Shown here: piece by piece, positions 17,752 through 25,632 of the stretch
How positions within the stretch are numbered: position 1 is the first letter of the stretch
Layout of the letters: the number at the start of each line of letters is the position of its first letter
NCBI GenBank assembly: GCA_910575435.1
Contig: CAJTGI010000006.1
Coordinates: 62,001 to 126,000, forward strand
DNA length: 64,000 nt
Reading direction: 5' to 3'
DNA from: Clostridiaceae bacterium
GTDB lineage: Bacteria; Bacillota; Clostridia; Lachnospirales; Lachnospiraceae
Position numbers and translations under genes: made by a program
The notes under the pieces: model-generated
The model's database searches: none
Seen by the model: the letters and a program-made list of their open reading frames with translations, nothing else
Told to the model about the DNA's origin: nothing

Positions 17752-18708
17752 TTACATGCTCTTTCTATTGACATAATACTTTGGCACGGTCGTGACAAAA
17801 AAAGCCAGCCCCGCCACTAGCAGAAAGCCCCCGGCCAGAGAAAGCCCCCCTCCCCTTTTCCGGCAGTCCAGCCCCCATGCCTCGATGGAGGACTTCCAGG
17901 TATTCTCAGCCAACCTGGTTGCCTCTCTATGTTTCTGGAAATTCTGCTTCCACCCTTCGAAGTCAGACCACTCGCCGGGCACCATCTCCGAGAACCAGGA
18001 GAATCCGTGAAGGAAATCCCAGCGCAAGGCTTTGGCAGATAGATTGTTTTGCAGGATAAAGCTTTCCCCGGCCAGCTGTCGGTCCTCCCCCTCCTTCAAG
18101 GCGATATTGATGCGGTTAAGCTGCAGCCTCTCTATCAACTTGGGAAGCCCGCCCACCTGTACCATAAGCAGGCTGGCGGGTTCTTTTACGACGCCTCGCA
18201 CAGTCCACGTTTCATCTTGCCAGATGATTTTCTGTCCCTCTGCCTGGAAGCCGCCGAAAAGTTTTTTTGCCATCTTTTGGCCGATGATGCAGGCATTTTT
18301 ATCCTGGGGCATGAGATTCTTTCCTATGGGGAGGAGGCAGTGAGAGGGGCCGCAGACGGCGATTACGCTTGCATTTTCACTTCTGCCACTGGAGTTTCCC
18401 ACAATGGTTTCCCCCTTCCATTCCTTCCAAGCCGCAAAGGAGCGTTTCGTTCCGGCAGAGCCTTCTTCCGCTCCCGAATCGGCATTTTCCGATTCAGTGC
18501 CTCCTGTCAGGTCATTCTCTCCTAGGGCAGATTGCAGCCATTCCCCTGAAAAACTTTCCTCTTCTGACTGGATTGTCAGAGATTGGAAGAGGCATTCCCC
18601 CTCCTTGCTCCAGGAACGTCCTCTTGCGATGCAAATCGCAGCCAGGACGATGCAGAACATTGCCATCAGAATCTGTCTTTTTTTCAATATATCTCGAATC
18701 AACTTCAT
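17752..18708 (-). CDS. MacB-type periplasmic-core membrane protein
   Basis: A 318-residue protein with a membrane segment near the N-terminus (about 13-29) and one at the C-terminus (about 290-308), enclosing an extracytoplasmic domain with the MacB_PCD-like stretch LMPQDKNACIIGQ, KLFGG and WTVRGVV. Full MacB/FtsX permeases have four membrane segments and an ATPase partner; this protein has only two and no ATPase gene is nearby. ATG 18708 is chosen for GGAGG six bases upstream. It follows the HlyD-type gene by about 85 bases, so the two may form an export or sensing assembly. Half-permease identity is inferred. Confidence 0.6.
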   Translation of the reverse strand: MKLIRDILKKRQILMAMFCIVLAAICIARGRSWSKEGECLFQSLTIQSEEESFSGEWLQSALGENDLTGGTESENADSGAEEGSAGTKRSFAAWKEWKGETIVGNSSGRSENASVIAVCGPSHCLLPIGKNLMPQDKNACIIGQKMAKKLFGGFQAEGQKIIWQDETWTVRGVVKEPASLLMVQVGGLPKLIERLQLNRINIALKEGEDRQLAGESFILQNNLSAKALRWDFLHGFSWFSEMVPGEWSDFEGWKQNFQKHREATRLAENTWKSSIEAWGLDCRKRGGGLSLAGGFLLVAGLAFFVTTVPKYYVNRKSM

Positions 18709-18793
18709 GCTTGCCTCCATGCCTAGGCTTTCTAGCCGTTTGCCATTCACTTACTCTTCTCCTGTCAGCCGAACCTAGTCTTTCGCCATTCGC

Positions 18794-20200
18794 TCACTCT
18801 TTTTCTATTATTCGAACTCGGTCTCCCGCCTTCACAAAACTTTCCGTGTCTGTGATGATCTTGCTGTCCTCCTTGATTCCATCGGCCTCCAGGGCTGCGT
18901 AGGAATCATTTTGCTCTAGCACCTTCACCTCGATCTTCCTTGCTATCTGCTGTTTGCCCAGCACCGTGTCTTCGGTCTCTGTCGCTAGGACATATTTCTT
19001 TCCATTGTCATCATAAAGGGCCGTCAGGGGAAGGGTGCAGGGGTAATTTTCTGATTCTTGCAGCAAGTTCATGGAGAGGGTCTCTCCCAGGGAGAAGGAA
19101 TCCGCAGGAAGCAGGGCGGTCACATTCATAAATTCCTTGTTTTCGTCCAGTTCCATGGAAGTGATGGGAACCTCTACCTGGTTGCTGGCTGATTTCAGGG
19201 TGACAGTATCGCCTGCGGATATATGCTTTGCGTCTTTTGGCGCAATCTGCCCTATGAATTTTAGCCCTGCCCTGTCGTCTGTCATGGTAAAGATTGCAGT
19301 GTCTAGCGTTTTTTGCCCCACGCCAGTCAACACTGCGGTGACCACCCCGCCTTTTGGCGCCGTAATCCTGCCCTTTGCGTCTCTCAATGCCTGTAACTTA
19401 TCTATCTTTTGGCTCAGTTTTTGTATGGAAATATCGTTGATGTCATCAGTATGGTCGGTGACAGGGGAGGCCATGGCATCCTCTATCGCTCTTTTTGCCG
19501 TCTTCTCTTCGGCATCAGCCGTTTTCCGCAATTCTGCCAGAGCATTCCTTTGCTCAGACACCGTTTTCCCCAGTGACGCCAGAGCATTTTTTTCCTTTTC
19601 CGCCCTCTGGCGAAGAGTCTCTCTCACATTCTCTGGTTCTTTCTGTGCTTTTTTTAGTGCGGCTTGGGCTTTTTGGAACGTCTTTTTTCCTTTCCTATAT
19701 GCGCTCTTTGCCTGCAACAGGGATTCCTTTGCCTTTTGGATGGATCGGTTATTTCTCCTCTGTAGCTGGCTGTAATCAGACTTTGCCCGAGCTGCGGCCT
19801 TTTCCTTGCTTTGCCGTTCCTGCTGTCTGTTCTGCTCCAATGTCTGATTTTGCAGTTCTAACGCCCTTTTTTCGCCAAGAACAACCTGAATCTGTTCTTT
19901 TAGATGTGACAGGTCAAGGATTGCCAGCACATCTCCTTTCTCTACCCGCTGCCCTGCGTTGACCAGAACGCTTCTCACCAGAATATCCGGCTGGGTGATG
20001 ACAGATATTTCCTGATTTTTTTCCGCCCTTCCCTCGGCAGATATTGCGTACTGTATCTTGCGGGAGATAGGAGTGCTGACCCTTACCTTTGCCACGGTAA
20101 TGGAATCAGTCGCCCTGGATATCACGGTGAATATGAACATGGCAGTTAAGAGCACGCCCAGCCCTTTTAGCCAGAAAGTGGCATGTTTTGTTTTCTGCAT
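18794..20200 (-). CDS. HlyD/AcrA-type membrane fusion (adaptor) protein
   Basis: A 468-residue adaptor anchored by one N-terminal membrane helix (about 10-30). It has the split lipoyl domain (VNAGQRVEKGDVLAILD and GRITAPKGGVVTAVL), a long alpha-helical coiled coil between them (about 115-280, rich in Lys, Gln, Ala) and beta-barrel segments at the C-terminus. In Gram-positives such proteins work with MacB-like ABC exporters. ATG 20200 has TGAGGA in front; an in-frame ATG at 20212 is too close to its AAGGA. The next gene encodes a MacB-like core protein, but the expected ATPase is missing in this window. Confidence 0.85.
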   Translation of the reverse strand: MQKTKHATFWLKGLGVLLTAMFIFTVISRATDSITVAKVRVSTPISRKIQYAISAEGRAEKNQEISVITQPDILVRSVLVNAGQRVEKGDVLAILDLSHLKEQIQVVLGEKRALELQNQTLEQNRQQERQSKEKAAARAKSDYSQLQRRNNRSIQKAKESLLQAKSAYRKGKKTFQKAQAALKKAQKEPENVRETLRQRAEKEKNALASLGKTVSEQRNALAELRKTADAEEKTAKRAIEDAMASPVTDHTDDINDISIQKLSQKIDKLQALRDAKGRITAPKGGVVTAVLTGVGQKTLDTAIFTMTDDRAGLKFIGQIAPKDAKHISAGDTVTLKSASNQVEVPITSMELDENKEFMNVTALLPADSFSLGETLSMNLLQESENYPCTLPLTALYDDNGKKYVLATETEDTVLGKQQIARKIEVKVLEQNDSYAALEADGIKEDSKIITDTESFVKAGDRVRIIEKE

Positions 20201-20240
20201 TTGATTCCTCATTTCCTTTATATTTTAAATATACCTTTCA

Positions 20241-20402
20241 ACATTTCGATGCGAAGAACGCCGATTTTTCTACGCTCCGCTTCGGTCCGTGCTTAACAGA
20301 CATCCACTGGATGTCTAGCACCATTCTTCTTAGAAGTTTAGTTCTTGATTGATAGCTTTGCCTGGCGAGGTTTGTTCGAGCCTGGCATAACTTCGCACCT
20401 TA
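20241..20402 (-). repeat. Structured intergenic element, copy A
   Basis: Directly after the permease stop codon. In transcript sense it begins AAGGTGCGAAGTTATGCCAGG and pairs GCCAGGC-type arms around a loop; further on is a perfect AGACATCC/GGATGTCT hairpin (20298-20316). About 60 bases are shared with copy B at 22162-22312 in the same operon, each starting within five bases of a stop codon. Likely an mRNA stabilising or dosage element. Confidence 0.6.
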
Positions 20403-20403
20403 T

Positions 20404-21243
20404 TTATTCTTTCACTGCGGAGGATGCGATTCCCTGCTCCAAGTAATCCTGACCCGCTAGGAATACGAACACCGCCGGAAGCAGTGCCACCAGCGAGGCG
20501 CACAGGGATACCCCCGCATTTCCGCTGTCAACTTTGGGCAGGAAGAGGGACAGGGGCCACAAGTTTTTCTTGGCGAGAAAGGTCATGGGCTGTTCGATCA
20601 TGTTCCAGCATTCCAGGAAGGATAGCACCAGCGCAGAAATGATTCCGGCAGCCCCCAGAGGGAAGCCTATGCGGAAAAAGATCTGCAGTTCCCCTGCCCC
20701 GTCAATCCTTGCCGCCTCTAGAATGCTTTCTGGAATGCCGCAGAAGAATCGATACATGATGAATACGGAAAAGGTGGAAAATATCCCCGGCAGTATGATG
20801 GAGGCGCTAGTATCCAGCAGGTGCATCTGATCCAGCACCAGGTATTCCGATAGCATCGTTACCTGGAATGGCATCATCATCATTGCGATGTAGAGCAGGT
20901 AGATGAACTTCTTTCCCCGAAAGGAATATCTTGCCAGCCCCCATGCCGCCGGCGTCCCGAAAAGGAGTTGGCCGACCAGGATTCCTCCTGTGATTTTCAC
21001 GGAGTTCCAGAACATCTGGAAAAATTCAGGGGAATCCAGAAATAATTGCACGGCATTTTTCATTGTGGGAAATGCGGGAAACAGTTTCCAGGAAGCGTAG
21101 CCTTTCTGATCTTGCATTACAGGGCCGATGGAATCCATGATTTCCTGATTTCCCATGAATGTCCCCGCCGCCAGAAAGAGGATGGGGCTGATGCCCAGCA
21201 GGGCAAAGAATGATAATATGAATATGGAAATGGCTTTTTTCAA
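20404..21243 (-). CDS. Sugar-type ABC transporter permease (MalG family)
   Basis: A 279-residue inner-membrane permease with six predicted membrane segments and the ATPase-contact EAA loop EAARIDGAGELQIFFRIGFP. Together with the permease encoded upstream it should form the channel of a CUT1-family carbohydrate importer fed by the solute-binding lipoprotein. No ATPase (MsmK/UgpC type) gene is present in the window, so a shared ATPase elsewhere is needed. The gene starts 40 bases after the previous permease gene. Transported sugar unknown. Confidence 0.88.
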   Translation of the reverse strand: MKKAISIFILSFFALLGISPILFLAAGTFMGNQEIMDSIGPVMQDQKGYASWKLFPAFPTMKNAVQLFLDSPEFFQMFWNSVKITGGILVGQLLFGTPAAWGLARYSFRGKKFIYLLYIAMMMMPFQVTMLSEYLVLDQMHLLDTSASIILPGIFSTFSVFIMYRFFCGIPESILEAARIDGAGELQIFFRIGFPLGAAGIISALVLSFLECWNMIEQPMTFLAKKNLWPLSLFLPKVDSGNAGVSLCASLVALLPAVFVFLAGQDYLEQGIASSAVKE

Positions 21244-21282
21244 TGTAATGCCTCCTTTTCTATTAACATTTTCACATACGTT

Positions 21283-22116
21283 TTAGTCGCGCTCCCAGCT
21301 TCTCTGCAGCATCAAGACAAACAGTATCAGCACCATGCAAAGCAGCACGCTTCCCGCCGCCATCTTGTCTACGGATAATTCGTGAAACCAGTTGTTAAAA
21401 ACATGCTGGAGCAGGTAAATCCGCTCCTGGGGATAGTTTCCCGCCACCAGATAGGCCTCTCGGAATACCTTGAAAGAGTTCAGGAAGGAGAGGATTACGA
21501 TGGTAAATGCCACCGGGCGAAGATTGGGAAGGGTAATGCGCGTAAAGCATTTCCACGTCCCGGCACCGTCCACTCTGGCGGCCTCGTAAATGCTTTTGGA
21601 GATTCCCTGAAGGCCGGCCAGCCAGAGAATGACGTCATATCCCAGATTCTTCCAGATATAGCTAAATACCAGCACGCCGAACGCGGCATCTGTCTCCATC
21701 CAGTTTTTCCCCTTTAAGTGAAAGTGGGAGAGTAGCCCATTGAGCAATCCCCCATTGTCAAAGACCACATTCCAGAGTAGCACTACGCTGGCGGCAGGAA
21801 TGGCCAGGGGAACCAGATAGGCGCTTTTTAACAGATTCTTTCTCCTCTGATTCTGTATTAGGACTGCGATGCCCAGGGACAATGCCAGGAGAAGGGGCAG
21901 GCATACCAGCACGAAACGGGCGGTATTGCCAGCCGCCAGCCGAAATGCCTGATTGCCCAGCACCTGGCGGTAATTTTCTAGCCCGGCAAATTCATTGCCC
22001 ACGGCATTCAGAAAGGAACGGCGCGCCACATCCCCGAAGGGGATTAGGTAGAAGCCCAATACCCCGAACAGGCTTGGCAGTACGAACAGCCGCCCCACTT
22101 TATTACGCTTCTTCAT
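21283..22116 (-). CDS. Sugar-type ABC transporter permease (MalF family)
   Basis: A 277-residue permease, partner of the next gene. Six membrane segments and the EAA loop EAARVDGAGTWKCFTRITLP are visible. It lacks the extra N-terminal segments of E. coli MalF, like most Firmicute versions. ATG 22116 follows AAAGGAGC at good spacing; the ATG five codons upstream overlaps that site. Encoded between the solute-binding lipoprotein and the MalG-type permease, with a structured RNA element separating it from the former. Confidence 0.88.
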   Translation of the reverse strand: MKKRNKVGRLFVLPSLFGVLGFYLIPFGDVARRSFLNAVGNEFAGLENYRQVLGNQAFRLAAGNTARFVLVCLPLLLALSLGIAVLIQNQRRKNLLKSAYLVPLAIPAASVVLLWNVVFDNGGLLNGLLSHFHLKGKNWMETDAAFGVLVFSYIWKNLGYDVILWLAGLQGISKSIYEAARVDGAGTWKCFTRITLPNLRPVAFTIVILSFLNSFKVFREAYLVAGNYPQERIYLLQHVFNNWFHELSVDKMAAGSVLLCMVLILFVLMLQRSWERD

Positions 22117-22161
22117 CTTCGCTCCTTTCATCTGCTTTGCGAACTCTTTCTTCGCATCCCT

Positions 22162-22312
22162 GAAGTTTGCTCTGGCAAACTTCCAATGGCTCGCCTTCGG
22201 CGAGACTATTTCATCTGTTTTGAAACGAAGAACGCTGATTTTGCGTTCTTCTTAGGTGCGATTGTAGCTTTGCCTGGCGAGGTGTTTTCGAGCCTGGCAA
22301 AACTTCGCACCT
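22162..22312 (-). repeat. Structured intergenic element, copy B, with tandem hairpins
   Basis: Starts right after the stop codon of the solute-binding protein gene. Arms GGTGCGA (22305-22311) and TCGCACC (22255-22261), read on the minus strand, close a structure holding a TTTGCC/GGCAAA hairpin. Next come perfect hairpins with arms GAAGAACGC (22227-22251), CTCGCC (22190-22204) and GAAGTTTGC (22162-22183). It resembles copy A at 20241-20402. Possible role: lowering or protecting the downstream message. Confidence 0.65.
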
Positions 22313-22313
22313 T

Positions 22314-24626
22314 TTACTCCGCTAGATACAGATTGACCTTTTTCAAAATGGCATCTGCGGTATCTTCCAGTTTCTGCTCTTCCCGCAAGTATTTCTTGCC
22401 CTGCTCCAATACGATTTTCTGAATCACTCGATTGGTCATGGATGGCTTTTCCAGACTTTCCATGATTGCTGTGAAGGAGTCAATCTCTTTCTGTTTCAGG
22501 TTTGCGTGGGCGAAGCCGTAGCTCTTGTCGGAATCCTGTGTGCTAAAGGAGATGGAACTTTCATCTTTTACATTTTGTGCGTGCAGTTTCTCCTTGCACA
22601 CCTCATCGTAGGCGGACCGGTTTACAGGAATGCCGTTAGTGTCGCTGTTCCCCGCCTTTTTGCCCAGCAGGAGTTTGACGAATTTCTTCCCGGCGTCCGT
22701 GTTTCCGCTCTTAATGACCCCTGCCATCAGATAGGGGATATAGGATTTTACTTTGCCGTGGTTCATAAGGCAGAATTCTGTCTTTGTCTGTGGCCTGTAA
22801 CTGCAGATTGTCTGCAATCCATAGATATCGGACAGCGTTCCCAAGGAATAATTCCATTCTCCCGTCAGAAGGCCGTCATATCGGTGGGAACCCAATTTCT
22901 CTCCTGTTTCTAGCGTGCCGTCCGCATCAAAGGAGTCCATTTGGTCTTCCAATTTGCTGTTATGGTTGTCAGCATCGTAAATCTCCTTGGCAGATCTGAG
23001 GTAATTCGTCACGACTTCCCTGTCAAGGCTGCCGTCCGCCTTCATCCACGTGGCGGAATCCGCATAGAATAAATCTCGCAGCAGACCTTCGGGGCCATGG
23101 ATGGGAAGGGCCTTCGCTCCAGAGGGATTTCCCTTTTTCTTCAGGGCCTTAATTCTCTCTGCCATGGATTGCAGGTCCTTTCCTGAATCCACGGTGGCCT
23201 GGTCGCCCTCTAGCACGGGGATGATGAGACGTGCGGGCATGGCATAGATTTTTCCATCATCCTTGCTCGCCTCCAGAATGTTCGGGAAAATGCCATCGCT
23301 TTTATCCACTTCTTCCACCACGTCGCTGATATCCTGGAGAATGCCCTTCTGGATATAACTGTCCTTCGGCATGCCGTCTAATATCAAAACGTCCGGCCCC
23401 TTTCCTGCCAGAATATTTGTGTTCAGCACGCTCAGCGCATCTTCCAGCGTAACGCCGTCTTTTTTGCTCAGTCCGATTTCCAGATTAACATGGATTTCAG
23501 GATTGGCCTTCTGAAACAAAGTCACTGCCTGGCGCAGGAAGATTGATTCATCCAATGCATAAACCGTCAGTTCTTTGTCTGGCGCCGATGCCGCATCTTT
23601 TTCATAGGAATAGTGATAGATCTTGTTATCCGTACCGTCATTTGCCGCAATAAATATGTTATCCTGATCCCCTACGGCAATATCGTAAAATACTGTATTT
23701 CCACTTCCCAGGCTGGTCATGCTGGCGTCCATCAGCTGCTCTATCACGCTTCCGCCCAGCTTGAAGTGAAAGATGCCATTCTTATTGGCGAACATGAGGG
23801 TGCCTTTGTCTGTTCCTTCTGAAAAAACCATTGGCTGTCCCGAATCCGTATCGCAAAAGGCCAGTTCCTTATTTTTTTTCACAAGGTTTTCCAGTGGGCT
23901 TTCTGAATCCAGCATGTTTCCGCTCTCCGTATCAAAGAGCGTGATGCCGTTATCATTTACAGCAATCAGGCTATTTCCGGCCACGCCTAAATAATTGACT
24001 CTGACGCCCTTGGTGTCAAATGCCTTGTTGCATACCCCGTCTTCCCCCATGGTGTAAAGGGAACCATCCTCCATCTGAATAATCAGGGAACCCTGGCTGC
24101 TATAGGCGGCCCGCCATACTTGATTTTCTTTCTTTCCCGATGTCTGTCCGGGGAGGCTTAGGGGGACTGTCTGGGATTTCCCAAATGAATCTACAAGGGA
24201 AACGTTGGTTTTCCCTTGCTTCGCATAATGGAATAAGGCGACGTTCCCCTTCGGCCCCATGGCGGCGCGGGGGAGATACTCCTTTTTCAGTCCTTTGATT
24301 TTGGTTTGCTGCCAGGTTTTGCCCTGGTCGCTGCTGGTGAGAATGACGTAGCTCTTATCATCTCTCATTGTCAGGACTCCCAGGCTGCCGTCTTCCAGTT
24401 TCCGCATGGAGCAAACCCGTTTGGTTCCCTTGGGCAGCGTTCTTTCGTTTTCAAAAAACCTACCCTTTCCCTGCTTCTTCTCCGCCGCATCTTCTTCCTG
24501 GCTGACATCCCGTTGGATTTGTTTGTCTTTTCCGTCGCTGTTGCAGCCGCCCAGCGTTGCCAATATCAACACGAACACCATGATTAGGGCGGCTCCTCTC
24601 TTCCTGCTTATCATTTTGCTTATCAT
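22314..24626 (-). CDS. Solute-binding lipoprotein with N-terminal propeller-like domain
   Basis: A 770-residue lipoprotein; the lipobox LGGC puts the lipid on Cys28. Residues about 60-350 contain short repeated beta motifs typical of BNR/WD-like propellers (SSDQGKTWQQT, EDGSLGVLTM, EDGSLYTMGEDG). Residues about 370-770 look like a type-1 extracellular solute-binding protein (LTVYALDESIFLRQAVTLFQ, GPDVLILDGMPKD, EGLLRDLFYADSATW). Standard binding proteins are 400-450 residues, so the propeller is an addition that may sense or hold a polymer. First gene of an operon with two permeases, HlyD and MacB-like genes; divergent from a response regulator gene. Confidence 0.83.
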   Translation of the reverse strand: MISKMISRKRGAALIMVFVLILATLGGCNSDGKDKQIQRDVSQEEDAAEKKQGKGRFFENERTLPKGTKRVCSMRKLEDGSLGVLTMRDDKSYVILTSSDQGKTWQQTKIKGLKKEYLPRAAMGPKGNVALFHYAKQGKTNVSLVDSFGKSQTVPLSLPGQTSGKKENQVWRAAYSSQGSLIIQMEDGSLYTMGEDGVCNKAFDTKGVRVNYLGVAGNSLIAVNDNGITLFDTESGNMLDSESPLENLVKKNKELAFCDTDSGQPMVFSEGTDKGTLMFANKNGIFHFKLGGSVIEQLMDASMTSLGSGNTVFYDIAVGDQDNIFIAANDGTDNKIYHYSYEKDAASAPDKELTVYALDESIFLRQAVTLFQKANPEIHVNLEIGLSKKDGVTLEDALSVLNTNILAGKGPDVLILDGMPKDSYIQKGILQDISDVVEEVDKSDGIFPNILEASKDDGKIYAMPARLIIPVLEGDQATVDSGKDLQSMAERIKALKKKGNPSGAKALPIHGPEGLLRDLFYADSATWMKADGSLDREVVTNYLRSAKEIYDADNHNSKLEDQMDSFDADGTLETGEKLGSHRYDGLLTGEWNYSLGTLSDIYGLQTICSYRPQTKTEFCLMNHGKVKSYIPYLMAGVIKSGNTDAGKKFVKLLLGKKAGNSDTNGIPVNRSAYDEVCKEKLHAQNVKDESSISFSTQDSDKSYGFAHANLKQKEIDSFTAIMESLEKPSMTNRVIQKIVLEQGKKYLREEQKLEDTADAILKKVNLYLAE

Positions 24627-24664
24627 CTCTCTTACCCCTTTCCTCTTGATAAAAATTGTTATAT

Positions 24665-24745
24665 ATATATCTTAACAGGACTTTCTTGAAAATCTCTTAA
24701 AAATCACCTTTAATTTATTCAGAGATTTTAAGATAGTTTTAAGAT
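24665..24745. promoter_or_regulatory. Divergent operator: TTAAGA-type 11-bp repeats
   Basis: Between the lipoprotein (minus) and response regulator (plus) genes. Facing the regulator, TTTTAAGAT occurs at 24726-24734 and 24737-24745, exactly 11 bases apart. Facing the lipoprotein, minus-strand TTAAGA/TCAAGA cores lie at 24695-24700 and 24684-24689, again 11 apart, with another at 24670-24675 beside a TATATA-type -10. The spacing fits dimers of an OmpR-class regulator, probably the one encoded next door. Confidence 0.65.
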
Positions 24746-24748
24746 GAA

Positions 24749-24853
24749 TGTGATAAAATAAATGCTAGCGCATTTATCATGCAAGTTGCTCCGCAACTTG
24801 GGTTATGCCAGAAGTCATGGCAATCATTGTGATAAAATAAATGCTAGCGCATT
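24749..24853. repeat. 26-bp direct repeats flanking two hairpins
   Basis: An exact 26-base sequence beginning TGTGATAAAATAAATGC occurs at 24749-24774 and 24828-24853. Between the copies are two hairpins, AAGTTGC/GCAACTT (24783-24799) and TGCCA/TGGCA (24806-24822), matching the element at 29401-29464. Each repeat carries a possible -10 (GATAAAAT), so the regulator gene may have duplicated promoters; alternatively a hairpin element inserted between duplicated sequence. Confidence 0.65.
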
Positions 24854-24907
24854 AAAATATGCTTGAGTTTATTTACAGTCACAGAAAAAAAGTGAGGAGA
24901 GTGGCCT

Positions 24908-25597
24908 GTGAAAATTTTATTAATTGAAGATGATGAAAAGTTATGCGAACTTTTAAAATTTCAGTTGCAGAGGGAGATGCATCAAGTAGATATCTGCCAT
25001 GATGGGCTGGATGGACTGGATTTGTTTTTGCAGGATGCCTATGACTTGGTGCTGCTGGACCGCATGCTGCCCACCATGAACGGCTTGCTGGTGTTGAAAA
25101 AGGCTAGGAATGCCGGGATTAATACTCCCGTAATTCTGATTACGGCCCTGGGCGAGCTGTACGACCGGGTGGAGGGATTGGATGGGGGCGCGGATGACTA
25201 TCTGGTAAAGCCCTTTGAATATGAAGAGCTGTCTGCCAGAATCCGCTCCCTAGGCAGGCGCAGCGGAAAGTGGGAAGAGGATAGCCTCCTGCAGTGGGGA
25301 GATATTTCCTATGACTGCTCCCTGCGCATCCTATATGGCCCTGGGAACAAACAGCAGCTTTCCGGCAAGGAGGGGCTACTTCTGGAGGTCTTTTTGAGGA
25401 ATCCCGGGCAGGTCATCCGCCGCATGGTGATATTTTCCAGGGTATGGGGGGTGGATGCTCCTGTGGAGGAGAGCAATCTGGACACCTATATCCATTTCCT
25501 GAGGAAGCGGCTGCGCCATGTGGGCAGCGAGATAAGCGTAAAGACGGTGCGGGGCATTGGATATGTTTTGGAAGGGCCGGGAGAGATCGTAGCATAG
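24908..25597 (+). CDS. OmpR/PhoB-family response regulator
   Basis: A 229-residue two-component regulator. The receiver has the acidic pair EDD (7-9), phosphoacceptor Asp51 in LVLLDRMLP, and Lys in YLVKPF. The C-terminal winged-helix has the expected ESNLDTYIHFLRKRLRH recognition region and RGIGYVL wing. GTG 24908 is preceded by AGGAGA at seven bases. It is followed by its likely sensor kinase 35 bases on. TTAAGA-type 11-bp repeats in front of this gene, the divergent ABC operon and the protease operon are good candidates for its binding sites, which would imply autoregulation. Confidence 0.93.
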   Translation: MKILLIEDDEKLCELLKFQLQREMHQVDICHDGLDGLDLFLQDAYDLVLLDRMLPTMNGLLVLKKARNAGINTPVILITALGELYDRVEGLDGGADDYLVKPFEYEELSARIRSLGRRSGKWEEDSLLQWGDISYDCSLRILYGPGNKQQLSGKEGLLLEVFLRNPGQVIRRMVIFSRVWGVDAPVEESNLDTYIHFLRKRLRHVGSEISVKTVRGIGYVLEGPGEIVA

Positions 25598-25632
25598 CAT
25601 TTGCCGAGGCATGTATTGGAGAAATGAGGTGA

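Noticed and set aside
24749-24853. The 26-bp direct repeats as attachment sites of an element
   Set aside because: Only 53 bases separate the copies and no integrase is near.
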